NCBI RefSeq assembly: GCF_914271485.1
Contig: NZ_CAJZAG010000002.1
Coordinates: 248,001 to 312,000 of the forward strand
Source: Cupriavidus pampae
GTDB lineage: Bacteria > Pseudomonadota > Gammaproteobacteria > Burkholderiales > Burkholderiaceae
Length of the DNA stretch: 64,000 nt
Reading direction: 5' to 3'
This document shows, in pieces, positions 44,211-51,884 of the stretch. The notes beneath the pieces are model-generated. The model worked only from the letters and a program-made list of their open reading frames with translations. It ran no database searches and was not told the origin of the DNA. The position numbers and the translations under genes are program-made. Numbering within the stretch: position 1 is the first letter of the stretch; each line of letters opens with the position of its first letter.

Positions 44211-44498
44211 ATGAAGAAGCTTTTTGCTGCCGTTGCCGCTTTCGCCATCACTGGTGCTGCCTTTGCTCAAGGCGCTGCCCCGACTTCCTCCACGACCACT
44301 CCCGCTGCGCCGGCCACTACGGCAGCTACCGCGCCAGCTGCGAAAGCCCCCACCGCTACCGCGACCCACAAGCATGTCACCAAGCACGCCAAGGCAACCA
44401 AGGTGAGCGCCGAGAAGGCTGCTACGCCGGCCAAGGCGGAGAAGGCTACGGTCACCGCAGAAAAGGCCGCCCCGGCAGAGGCCGTCAAGAAGCAGTAA
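44211..44498 (+). CDS. Small exported Ala/Lys/Thr-rich protein
   Basis: The ATG at 44211 gives a clear Sec signal MKKLFAAVAAFAITGAAFA, cleaved before QGAAPTSS. An ATG nine bases upstream is too close to AGAAGGA to be preferred. The mature 75 or so residues are low-complexity Ala, Pro, Thr and Lys, with EKA and KAT repeats and a short His-containing patch (HKHVTKHAKATK). It is followed by a strong terminator, so it is a separately expressed gene. Similar small proteins are frequent in Burkholderiaceae without known role; periplasmic acid or metal stress is a guess. Confidence 0.72.
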   Translation: MKKLFAAVAAFAITGAAFAQGAAPTSSTTTPAAPATTAATAPAAKAPTATATHKHVTKHAKATKVSAEKAATPAKAEKATVTAEKAAPAEAVKKQ

Positions 44499-44558
44499 TC
44501 GCGAGCCAGTAAGCGAGCCAGTAAGCCTGCGGGTTGACGCCAAGCGCGCGCCCGCAAA

Positions 44559-44591
44559 GAAAACAGCCGATCATGTCGGCTGTTTTCTTTT
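44559..44591 (+). terminator. Rho-independent terminator
   Basis: GAAAACAGCCGA (44559-44570) and TCGGCTGTTTTC (44576-44587) form a perfect 12-bp stem with a five-base loop, followed by TTTT. It ends transcripts of the small secreted protein gene and, being flanked by A and T tracts, could act in both directions. Confidence 0.85.
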
Positions 44592-44629
44592 GGATCGAAC
44601 GATAGGCAGCTTTAAAGAAGATAGCTCAT

Positions 44630-45661
44630 CTAATCGCAGATGCTATAAGCGCGAATCCTTCGCTCTTGCAGACGACACTCGAACACGATCACCACTCCGG
44701 CACTGACGGTTTCGGCATCCCAAATTGAGAATCCAAGCCGTTCAGGCGGAGGAACCATGACCAGAATGTCGGGCGGTGTCGCGGGTGCATTCAACCACTG
44801 ATCAGAGAACTCTTCATATGACATCGATCGGCGCTCGATCAAGGTCAATGAGACGGCGGGAAACGATTTCGGGAAATTCTCGTAGGGCCACGAAGCAAGC
44901 GACTTTGTCGGGTGCATGCGCTCGACTGTCAGCACACGGTCGTTGCCAATCGTGTACTCGACGTAGCTGCCGTCGTAGCTGAAGCCGTACAGCATCGGCA
45001 GCTCTGACAATGGCAAGCCATCAGGATTACTCCAGCCAAAGTCCTTCTGGCTAAGTCGGACGACTTGCTGCAGCGGCGCAGGGCCATGCGGTATGCCATC
45101 GAGCCGGTAGTCGTGTTCGCCGCCGAACATCGATGCATGTCCAGTAGCGTCTGTTTGTTGGGCGAACATGTAGCACGCGCCATCGTAGTAAATATGCACG
45201 AGACGCTCGGGCTTCGTGGGGTCGCTATCGAAGCACTCAAGTTCGTAGGGGGAAGGACCGCGCCGTTGCCGCGCCTCCATCCTGATCAACTCGTCCAGCC
45301 AACTTTGCGCTCCCTCGTAGCCGAGCGAGACGGCCTCTTCGAGATACTTGCGCTTTCTCATGTGTATGACGTCAAGGCCAAGCCCGTAGCATGGGATGAA
45401 ATCAAACGCCATGCACATAAAAAATTTGGCTAGCGGATCGGGGCCGTTTGCGCGCAATTCGAGCTCCGCCCGCCAAGCGGCCTGCTCGGTCTCGTCAGCA
45501 GCGTGCCAGGCCAGATCGAACAGAGGTGGGGAGAATCCTTCTTCCGCCAGCGCCCTCATTAAGGCTAGAGCCTGCTGTTGCTCTCCGGCTTCGAGGAGCT
45601 TGTGAGCCTCCTCATATCGAGAATAGAACGCCTGCATCCGCTCGTGGTACGCCTCATCCAT
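44630..45661 (-). CDS. Hypothetical protein, 343 residues
   Basis: I do not recognise a named family. The N-terminal half (about 1-125) is helical and resembles a Sel1/TPR-like repeat region (AHKLLEAGEQQQALALMRAL; LEEAVSLGYEGAQSWLDEL). The C-terminal half looks like a beta-rich globular domain (RLVHIYYDGACYMFAQQTD; ILVMVPPPERLGFSIWDAE). There is no signal peptide. G+C is slightly lower than in the surroundings. It could be an immunity-type or housekeeping orphan; nothing local decides. The ATG at 45661 is preceded by GGGAGGAGTGTC on its strand. Confidence 0.65.
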   Translation of the reverse strand: MDEAYHERMQAFYSRYEEAHKLLEAGEQQQALALMRALAEEGFSPPLFDLAWHAADETEQAAWRAELELRANGPDPLAKFFMCMAFDFIPCYGLGLDVIHMRKRKYLEEAVSLGYEGAQSWLDELIRMEARQRRGPSPYELECFDSDPTKPERLVHIYYDGACYMFAQQTDATGHASMFGGEHDYRLDGIPHGPAPLQQVVRLSQKDFGWSNPDGLPLSELPMLYGFSYDGSYVEYTIGNDRVLTVERMHPTKSLASWPYENFPKSFPAVSLTLIERRSMSYEEFSDQWLNAPATPPDILVMVPPPERLGFSIWDAETVSAGVVIVFECRLQERRIRAYSICD

Positions 45662-45833
45662 GACACTCCTCCCGATTTTTTATTGGTTAATGGAGTGTGA
45701 GGCAAGGATGTGACAAATCATCAACCGTCCCGGTCTATCGCAATTGCCAGCGCGGTGGGTTGCCGCGCTTTGCTGCGCGAGGTCGATCAGCTATTGATTG
45801 CCGATGCGCTGGCGATTTTTGCGACCCTGCCAC

Positions 45834-46604
45834 TCATGTCGCAGTTGGCCACAGCGGTGACGGCATCAGGAAATTCGCCTCGGCACGGACGATCTCGCGG
45901 AGGACGCGTACTACCGCTCGCGGGTCGTCGGTGCGCCAGTGGAAGCAATAGCTCAGGTTGTAAGGCGGTGGATCGCTGACTAGCGCTACCAGCCTGCCCG
46001 ATGCCAGGAATGGCGCCACGTAGGCCGTGGGAAACGTGCTGATGCCCACGCCCGCCATCACTAGCGTGATCAACGCGGCAAGGCTGTTGCAGATCAGTGC
46101 ATGCGGGATGGCCACACCGACATCCGTGCGCCAGCGTTCCACTTCGCGCGAGAGTCTGGCGTCGGCGCTAAGCGTGATCATTGGATGCTCGCTGAAATGT
46201 GCCGGCGTTAGCACCGTGCCCGCTGGCAGTCGTTCGGGCGATGCCATCCAGCGGTATTCCAGTTCTCCGATCTTCTCGTGCGAGAGGTTTGGCGACGCCG
46301 AGGGGCCCGGCACGATGGCGAAATCGAGTTCGCCCCGCTCCAGCATCCGCTCAAGCTTGCTGGTCAGTTCCACGTGCGGCTCCAGCACCAACTGCGGATG
46401 CTCGCGGCGCACGCGGGCGACGAACGCCGGAAACCACGTTGATGCCACCAGTTCACTGATGCCGAACCGGCACGAACCTAAGCTACAACGACGCTCCCTA
46501 TCCGCAACTGGTACGTGGTAATAGCTCAACGGCGCTTCAGCCCCAAAGCTTGGCATGCCATGATGGGTTTCACCGCAGGTTGCACACAAGAAAGTGAATG
46601 TCAT
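45834..46604 (-). pseudogene. Chimeric gene: DUF2199 N-terminus fused in frame to a LysR effector domain
   Basis: Residues 1-43 (MTFTFLCATCGETHHGMPSF and on to RRCSLGS) match the start of a DUF2199 protein with its CxxC zinc-like site. From CRFGISELVAS onward the frame is a LysR substrate-binding domain of about 210 residues, through LVMAGVGISTFPTAYVAPFL to the end. The LysR winged-helix domain is absent, so it cannot be a normal regulator. The junction is in frame and the 256-residue chimera could be made, but it is best read as two broken genes joined by recombination. The 84-base start of the DUF2199 part recurs at 57526-57609. Confidence 0.7.
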
Positions 46605-46608
46605 CACT
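46525..46608 (-). repeat. 84-bp DUF2199-start repeat, copy 1
   Basis: This segment is close to identical (about 90 percent by eye) to 57526-57609, with the same orientation and length. Copy 1 keeps an open frame, while copy 2 has a stop at codon 6. The flanks beyond the 84 bases do not match. Confidence 0.8.
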
Positions 46609-46751
46609 GAGTGGACGCTTTGGAGACGAGGGAACTGTCGCACAGGACCTAGCAATCCACTACCGTAAATTAGAGGGGATAGGCGCCTTGGAGGAAAGGT
46701 ATGATGGGCGTCTGGCGGCCGGCTGAAAAACTGAATATCGGAGCAGAGGAA

Positions 46752-47237
46752 ATGACCGAGAACGTAACCGACAGCGCTGATCCCCGTGACCTTGTGATTA
46801 GTCGCGTCCTGCGCTCGCCGCCCGCTGCGCTGTGGCGCGTTTGGTCGGAGCCCGCACTGTTGAAAGAATGGTGGTGCCCCAAACCCTGGACGACCGAAGT
46901 TGTCGCCTTCGACCTGCAACCCGGCGGTGCCTTTCATACCCTCATGAAAGGTCCAGACGGGGGAGTCAGCGACAACCCGGGCAGTTTCCTCGAAATTGTT
47001 CCGCAATCGCGTCTGGTCTTCACCTCGCTGCTTACCGCAGGCTGGCGTCCGAACAAGCCCATGCTGGGTTTCACGGCGGTAATCAAGATGGAAGTCGAAG
47101 GCGAAGGTACCCGCTACACCGCCCACGTCATGCATCAGGACGAAGAAAGCCGCGCCACGCACGAACAGTACGGCTTCTTCGACGGCTGGAACACCGTCAT
47201 CACGCAACTCGACGAGTTCGCGTACTCGCTTCGCTGA
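46752..47237 (+). CDS. SRPBCC/AHSA1-domain protein
   Basis: This 161-residue protein has the START/Bet-v-1-like ligand-binding fold of the AHSA1 family: LVISRVLRSPPAALWRVWSE, LLKEWWCPKPWTTEVVAFDL and the closing HEQYGFFDGWNTVITQLDEF. Such proteins bind hydrophobic ligands and often accompany ArsR or other regulators. The ATG at 46752 is chosen over the ATG at 46701 because the fold begins there and AGAGGA precedes it. It is convergent with the TetR gene. Its ligand is unknown. Confidence 0.85.
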   Translation: MTENVTDSADPRDLVISRVLRSPPAALWRVWSEPALLKEWWCPKPWTTEVVAFDLQPGGAFHTLMKGPDGGVSDNPGSFLEIVPQSRLVFTSLLTAGWRPNKPMLGFTAVIKMEVEGEGTRYTAHVMHQDEESRATHEQYGFFDGWNTVITQLDEFAYSLR

Positions 47238-47287
47238 GTGTTTTCAGATGCTGAAGGGCGAGTCAGGGCATCACTTCCCTGCTTGAT

Positions 47288-47905
47288 TCACACCTTCTTC
47301 ACCCCAATCCCACCAAAGCAAACATCAAGCATATGGCTGACGATCGCTTCGTCATCGAGCTTCGCGTAGATCCGTAGATACTCCACAGCCGGATCGCAAG
47401 TGCGTGAGTAATAGCTGAACAGAATCACGTCATCGGGCAGGCTGGCATCGAGGGCGCCGGCTTTCTTCGCAGTCGCCACCAGCCCTTTCAGAATGCCGTT
47501 CAGCTTCAGCACTCGCGTGACATAGCGGAGGTTGCGCGTCAGCATGTCGCGCACACCGGGGCTGGTGGAAGGCAGGAACGGTAGTCCGCCACTGAGTCGT
47601 ACCCTCAGCGCCCATTCCAGCAATGCACGCAGCCGCCCTACCGCGTCGAGATCCTCAGGCAGTTCTTCGAGGAACGAAAGCGCGCCGTCGATCAGGCGGA
47701 TCATCGCCGCCCCAACCAGATCGTCCTTCGACTTGAAGTGCTTGTAGAGACTGGGCTTGGATATACCGACTTCGGTGGCCACGTCGTCCATGGTCATCAG
47801 GTCGAACCCCTTGCTCGCCAGAATGCGCGTGGCCGCATCCAGGATGGCGTCCTCCCGCAGCTGGAATGCCTGGTCCTTGAAGCTGAGCCTGCCGAAAATA
47901 CTCAT
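47288..47905 (-). CDS. TetR-family transcriptional regulator
   Basis: The 205-residue protein has a TetR helix-turn-helix (ILDAATRILASKGFDLMTMD, then VGISKPSLYKHFKSKDDL) and a helical ligand domain. It is divergent from the nine-gene lipid-modification operon starting at 48018 and very likely controls it. A palindrome at 47918-47931, 13 bases from its start codon, is the probable operator. Confidence 0.88.
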   Translation of the reverse strand: MSIFGRLSFKDQAFQLREDAILDAATRILASKGFDLMTMDDVATEVGISKPSLYKHFKSKDDLVGAAMIRLIDGALSFLEELPEDLDAVGRLRALLEWALRVRLSGGLPFLPSTSPGVRDMLTRNLRYVTRVLKLNGILKGLVATAKKAGALDASLPDDVILFSYYSRTCDPAVEYLRIYAKLDDEAIVSHMLDVCFGGIGVKKV

Positions 47906-47917
47906 TAGTAAATCTCG

Positions 47918-47931
47918 CTACTATGTAGTAG
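47918..47931. promoter_or_regulatory. TetR operator palindrome
   Basis: CTACTATGTAGTAG is a perfect inverted repeat with a two-base centre in the 112-base gap between the TetR gene and the divergent oxidoreductase operon. Confidence 0.55.
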
Positions 47932-48017
47932 TCTTCTTTCCGAAGCGGTAGCCTTATCTTAGCACCGGCGCCAAAAAGCGCACCGGAAAATGCACGAGAA
48001 CATAGGGATGGCGGGTC

Positions 48018-49310
48018 GTGAAAGCCTATTACAGCACTCAGCAGGGTCTGCGTATTGCCGTCGTCGGCGCGGGGATTTCCGGGTTGGCCAGTGCCTGGCT
48101 GCTGTCCCGCCGCCATCACGTCGCACTGTTTGAAGCGGGCGATTATCTGGGCGGCCATACCAATACCGTGGATGTCACGCTCGATGGTCAGACCGCCCCG
48201 GTTGACACCGGCTTTCTGGTGTTCAACGAGCGCACCTACCCCAATCTCATCGCCATGTTCGACGCCCTTGGCGTCGCCTCGCACGCCAGCGACATGTCGT
48301 TCTCCGTGTCGATGGATCAGGGACGCGTGGAGTGGGCAGGAACCAGTCTCAACACCGTTTTCGCCCAGCGAAGGAACGCGTTCTCCCCCACGTTCCTGGG
48401 TATGCTGCGCGATATCGCTCGCTTCAATGGCTCGGCGCGCCGCAACCTGGCCCACGCGGACAATACCGGCTGCTCGCTCGGCGATCTGCTGGTGGCCGGC
48501 AATTACGGCCGTCCGTTTCGCCAGCAATATCTGTTGCCGATGGCCGCGGCGATCTGGTCATGCGCGGCGGCGGACGTCCTGCACTTCCCTGCCGCTACAT
48601 TCCTGCGCTTCTGCCTGAACCACGCGTTACTGCAAATCAGCAATCGTCCGCAATGGCGCACGGTTGCGGGTGGCGGCCGCGAGTATGTACGGCGCATTGC
48701 TGCGCAACTGAATGACGTCCGGCTACGCTCACCGGTGCGCGCGATCCGGCGCGATGCTGACGGCGTCAGCGTGATGACGGACGAAGGCACGTCGCAGTTC
48801 GATGCCATCGTGCTGGCGACCCATGCGCCTGACACCCTGCGTATGCTGACCGATGCCAGCGATGCGGAACGCGACGTGCTTGGCGCCGTACGCTACGCGC
48901 CCAACGTCGCCATCCTGCACACCGACCCCACCCTATTGCCACGTCGGCCACGCGTATGGTCCGCCTGGAATTACCTTGGCGCGCAGCGCGACGACCTCTC
49001 GCGTGCGGTGTGTGTCAGCTATCTGGTGAACCAGTTGCAGCCGCTACCGTTCCGCACGCCAGTGGTCGTCACGCTCAACGCGTTTCGCGAACCGGCACCG
49101 GGCACCGAGTTGCGCCGCTTTCATTACGACCATCCACTGTTCGACCTGCGTGCCATTGCCGCGCAGCAGGCGCTACCCGCGCTGCAGGGTGAGCGCCGGA
49201 CGTGGTACGCGGGCGCATGGACCGGCTACGGCTTTCATGAAGACGGCTTGAAATCCGCACTGCGCGTGGTCGATGACTTCGGCGCGCTACCAACATGGGC
49301 CACGCTATGA
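48018..49310 (+). CDS. FAD-dependent amine-oxidase-type oxidoreductase
   Basis: The dinucleotide motif IAVVGAGISGLASAWLLSRR and the following DTGFLVFNERTYPNL are typical of a family usually encoded beside DUF1365 and cyclopropane-synthase-like genes. In Rhodobacter sphaeroides related genes take part in furan fatty acid formation. It probably desaturates or oxidises a membrane-lipid acyl chain. The start is a GTG at 48018. It has 430 residues, and its stop overlaps the next ATG. It is first in a nine-gene operon. Confidence 0.88.
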   Translation: MKAYYSTQQGLRIAVVGAGISGLASAWLLSRRHHVALFEAGDYLGGHTNTVDVTLDGQTAPVDTGFLVFNERTYPNLIAMFDALGVASHASDMSFSVSMDQGRVEWAGTSLNTVFAQRRNAFSPTFLGMLRDIARFNGSARRNLAHADNTGCSLGDLLVAGNYGRPFRQQYLLPMAAAIWSCAAADVLHFPAATFLRFCLNHALLQISNRPQWRTVAGGGREYVRRIAAQLNDVRLRSPVRAIRRDADGVSVMTDEGTSQFDAIVLATHAPDTLRMLTDASDAERDVLGAVRYAPNVAILHTDPTLLPRRPRVWSAWNYLGAQRDDLSRAVCVSYLVNQLQPLPFRTPVVVTLNAFREPAPGTELRRFHYDHPLFDLRAIAAQQALPALQGERRTWYAGAWTGYGFHEDGLKSALRVVDDFGALPTWATL

Positions 49311-50107
49311 ACCCGGTTGCGTGGTTGCTCCGTGCGCGCGTCATGCACGACCGCCTGCGGCCGGTGCGCAACCGCTTCGTCTATCCCGTGTTCTGCCTGA
49401 GGCTGAACGTTGACGCGCTGCCACAGCTTCAGCGCTGGTGGTTTGGCATCGACCGCGCACGTATCGTCAGCCTGCGCACGCACGACTACGGTCCACGCGA
49501 CGGCAGCGACCTCGCCGTCTGGATGCGCGCGCGTCTGCTTGCCGCGGGGCTGCCGAACGATGGCGACATCTGGCTGCAGACGTTCCCCCGAATCTTCGGC
49601 TACGCCTTCAATCCGGTCAGCTTCTGGTATTGCCACGACCGCGAGGGTCATCTGCGCGCGTTAGTGGCCGAGGTGGCCAACACATTCGGCGGCCACCACG
49701 CTTATCTGATCACGGCGCCTGACCAGGGACCGATTCATGAGAGGACCGTGCTCTGTACGCGCAAATGCCTGCATGTGTCGCCGTTCAACGATGTGCGTGG
49801 CCATTACGCTTTTCATTTACGCGAAACCGAACACGCGTCGTTCGTCGGTATCGATTACTTCGATGATGACGCCCTGCTGCTGCGCACATCGATCGGCGGA
49901 ACCAAGCATCCGCTGACCGGCATGGCAATGCTAACCGCCCTGCTGCGCCAGCCATGGCTCACGCTGTCCGTCATCGTGCGCATCCACTGGCAGGCCCTGC
50001 GACTTTGGCTACGCGGCGTGCCATTCCACGGCAAGCATCCGCCACTGCATCGCCCCGCGGAAGCTACGACCACGCCCGACTCCCCGCTCGACGATATTCG
50101 CCCATGA
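49307..50107 (+). CDS. DUF1365 family protein
   Basis: The 266-residue protein shows the DUF1365 landmarks HDRLRPVRNRFVYPVFCLRL, TFPRIFGYAFNPVSFWYCHD and KCLHVSPFNDVRGHYAF. The family has no assigned enzymatic activity but is nearly always encoded between the FAD oxidase and the CFA-synthase-like methyltransferase, so it is taken to assist lipid modification. ATGA overlaps on both sides show tight coupling. Confidence 0.9.
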   Translation: MNPVAWLLRARVMHDRLRPVRNRFVYPVFCLRLNVDALPQLQRWWFGIDRARIVSLRTHDYGPRDGSDLAVWMRARLLAAGLPNDGDIWLQTFPRIFGYAFNPVSFWYCHDREGHLRALVAEVANTFGGHHAYLITAPDQGPIHERTVLCTRKCLHVSPFNDVRGHYAFHLRETEHASFVGIDYFDDDALLLRTSIGGTKHPLTGMAMLTALLRQPWLTLSVIVRIHWQALRLWLRGVPFHGKHPPLHRPAEATTTPDSPLDDIRP

Positions 50108-51369
50108 CCCGCTCGATCTTCGGCCCTCGTGCCCTGCCTCAGACCGACCTTGGCGACGCGCCGCTGGCAGGCCGCGCATTCCTCGCGATGCTGACGCGCC
50201 TGACCGCGGGGCACCTCGTGGTCACGTTGCCCGATGGACGCGAGTCGATCTTTGGCGATCCACACGCATTGCCCGGCGCCCGGCTGGTGCTGCGCGACTG
50301 GCGTGCGTGCGGAAAGATCCTGCGCGCCGGCGACATCGGCTTTGCCGAGGCCTGGCGCGATCAATGGGTGGATAGCCCCGACCTTGTCGCGCTGATGCGA
50401 CTCGCCATCCGCAACGAACCCGCGCTACCGCGGACCATCACGGGAACGTGGCTGGCACGGCGCTGGTATCAGCTGCGCCATCTGCTGCGCGGGAACACGC
50501 CACGAGGGAGTCGGCGCAATATCCACGCGCACTATGACCTCGGCAATGCGTTCTATGCGCTGTGGCTGGACGACACATGGTCGTACTCCGCGGCGCTGTT
50601 CGACGGCGATCCCAACCAGCCCTTACGCGATGCGCAGGAAGCCAAATACGCCCGTATCGTTGATGCACTGAACCTCCAGCCCGGCATGCGCGTGCTGGAA
50701 ATCGGCTGTGGATGGGGTGGCTTCGCGCTGCATGCCGCACGCCGCGGCATCCATGTGCATGGCGTCACGATCTCGCCGGCACAACTGACATTGGCGCAGC
50801 AGCGCGTCACCGAGGCTGGCCTGCAGGACCAGATCACGCTCGAGCTGCGCGACTATCGCACGTTGACCGGATGCTACGACGCCATCGTGTCGATCGAGAT
50901 GTTCGAGGCCGTCGGTCAGGCGTACTGGCGCACGTATTTCGATATCGTCCGCGATCGTCTGCGCCCGGGCGGCCAGGCGTTGATCCAATCCATCACGATC
51001 GCCGACGATCGCTTCGACGCTTATCGCGCGAGCAGCGACTTTATCCGCGAGTTTATTTTCCCCGGCGGCATGTTGCCGAGCCCGGAGCGTCTGGAGCGTG
51101 CCGCGGCGCGCTCCGGGCTGACGACGCATGATGTGCTCGCTTTCGGCGGCGACTACGCCGAAACACTGCGACGCTGGCGCCGGTCATTCACCGCCGCCCG
51201 CGATAACGTCGCGGCACTGGGCTTCGATCCCGCCTTTCTGCGCCTCTGGCACCTTTACCTGTGCTACTGCGAGGCAGGGTTCGACGAGCAGCGCACCGAC
51301 GTGAAGCAATTCTTGCTCACGCGGGCAATTCCTGCTCACGCGGGAGACCTAGCGTGGCACGCCTGCTGA
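50104..51369 (+). CDS. Cyclopropane-fatty-acyl-phospholipid synthase-like SAM methyltransferase
   Basis: This enzyme transfers a methyl or methylene group from S-adenosylmethionine to an unsaturated phospholipid acyl chain. The core SAM motif is VLEIGCGWGGFALHAA, preceded by the lipid-binding YDLGNAFYALWLDDTWSYS and followed by SIEMFEAVGQAYW and REFIFPGGMLPS. The reading frame ends with an unusual tail (AIPAHAGDLAWHAC) created by a 19-bp tandem duplication at 51306-51343. Without the second copy the protein would stop at TAG (51350-51352) after LLTRET, immediately before the next gene. Function is probably intact. Confidence 0.9.
   Translation: MTRSIFGPRALPQTDLGDAPLAGRAFLAMLTRLTAGHLVVTLPDGRESIFGDPHALPGARLVLRDWRACGKILRAGDIGFAEAWRDQWVDSPDLVALMRLAIRNEPALPRTITGTWLARRWYQLRHLLRGNTPRGSRRNIHAHYDLGNAFYALWLDDTWSYSAALFDGDPNQPLRDAQEAKYARIVDALNLQPGMRVLEIGCGWGGFALHAARRGIHVHGVTISPAQLTLAQQRVTEAGLQDQITLELRDYRTLTGCYDAIVSIEMFEAVGQAYWRTYFDIVRDRLRPGGQALIQSITIADDRFDAYRASSDFIREFIFPGGMLPSPERLERAAARSGLTTHDVLAFGGDYAETLRRWRRSFTAARDNVAALGFDPAFLRLWHLYLCYCEAGFDEQRTDVKQFLLTRAIPAHAGDLAWHAC
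51306..51343 (+). repeat. 19-bp tandem duplication at the 3' end of the methyltransferase gene
   Basis: GCAATTCTTGCTCACGCGG (51306-51324) is followed directly by GCAATTCCTGCTCACGCGG (51325-51343), one mismatch. Nineteen is not a multiple of three, so the frame shifts and the gene runs 20 bases further than the ancestral stop. Confidence 0.85.
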
Positions 51370-51884
51370 TCGCGATCGCACTTGCCGCCGCCTCGCTGAC
51401 ATGCGCGGCGGGCGAGACGTGGCGCGAGGCCTTGCCCCAGTCGCCCGCACTGCGCATGATTGGCGAAGGCGAATACCGCTGGTTCGGCTTGCGCATCTAC
51501 ACCGCGCAACTATGGGCCGCACAGCCGTCCGTCACATTGGACACTCCGCTTGCGTTACAACTCACCTATGCACGGAACATTGCCGGACAGCGACTCGTCG
51601 ACACCAGCATCGACGAGATTCATCGCATCCACAGCAGCACCGTATCGGACGCGACGCTGGCACGCTGGCGTGCCGCGCTTCTGCAAGTGTTGCCCGATGT
51701 CCGCACCGGCGACCGCATAACCGGCGTCTATCTGCCGGGCGAAGGGGCACGCTTCTACGCCGACGACCGCGCAACTGGCCAGATTGACGATCCGGCGCTG
51801 GCGCAAGCGTTCTTCTCGATCTGGCTCGATCCAGCCACGCGCGCACCAGCGCTACGCCGGCAGCTGCTGGGGCTATCGCAATGA
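51354..51884 (+). CDS. Exported chalcone isomerase-like protein
   Basis: The 176-residue protein begins with a signal peptide (from the GTG at 51354: VARLLIAIALAAASLTCAAG) and has the chalcone-isomerase-like pattern MIGEGEYRWFGLRIYTAQLW and FFSIWLDPAT near the end. The family is found in bacterial lipid-modification operons; isomerase activity on flavonoids is not expected. GGGAGA precedes the GTG. It overlaps the methyltransferase tail by 16 bases and the next gene by four. Confidence 0.85.
   Translation: MARLLIAIALAAASLTCAAGETWREALPQSPALRMIGEGEYRWFGLRIYTAQLWAAQPSVTLDTPLALQLTYARNIAGQRLVDTSIDEIHRIHSSTVSDATLARWRAALLQVLPDVRTGDRITGVYLPGEGARFYADDRATGQIDDPALAQAFFSIWLDPATRAPALRRQLLGLSQ

Noticed and set aside
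45710..45979. Plus-strand open frame beginning with GTG (VTNHQPSRSIAIAS) before the LysR fragment
   Set aside because: No family is recognised and its second half is antisense to the LysR effector domain. It could be debris of an unknown gene, but support is too weak for a feature.
51261..51353. Upstream extension of the chalcone-isomerase-like gene
   Set aside because: The extension is another frame of the methyltransferase gene; the GTG at 51354 gives a proper signal peptide and ribosome-binding site.
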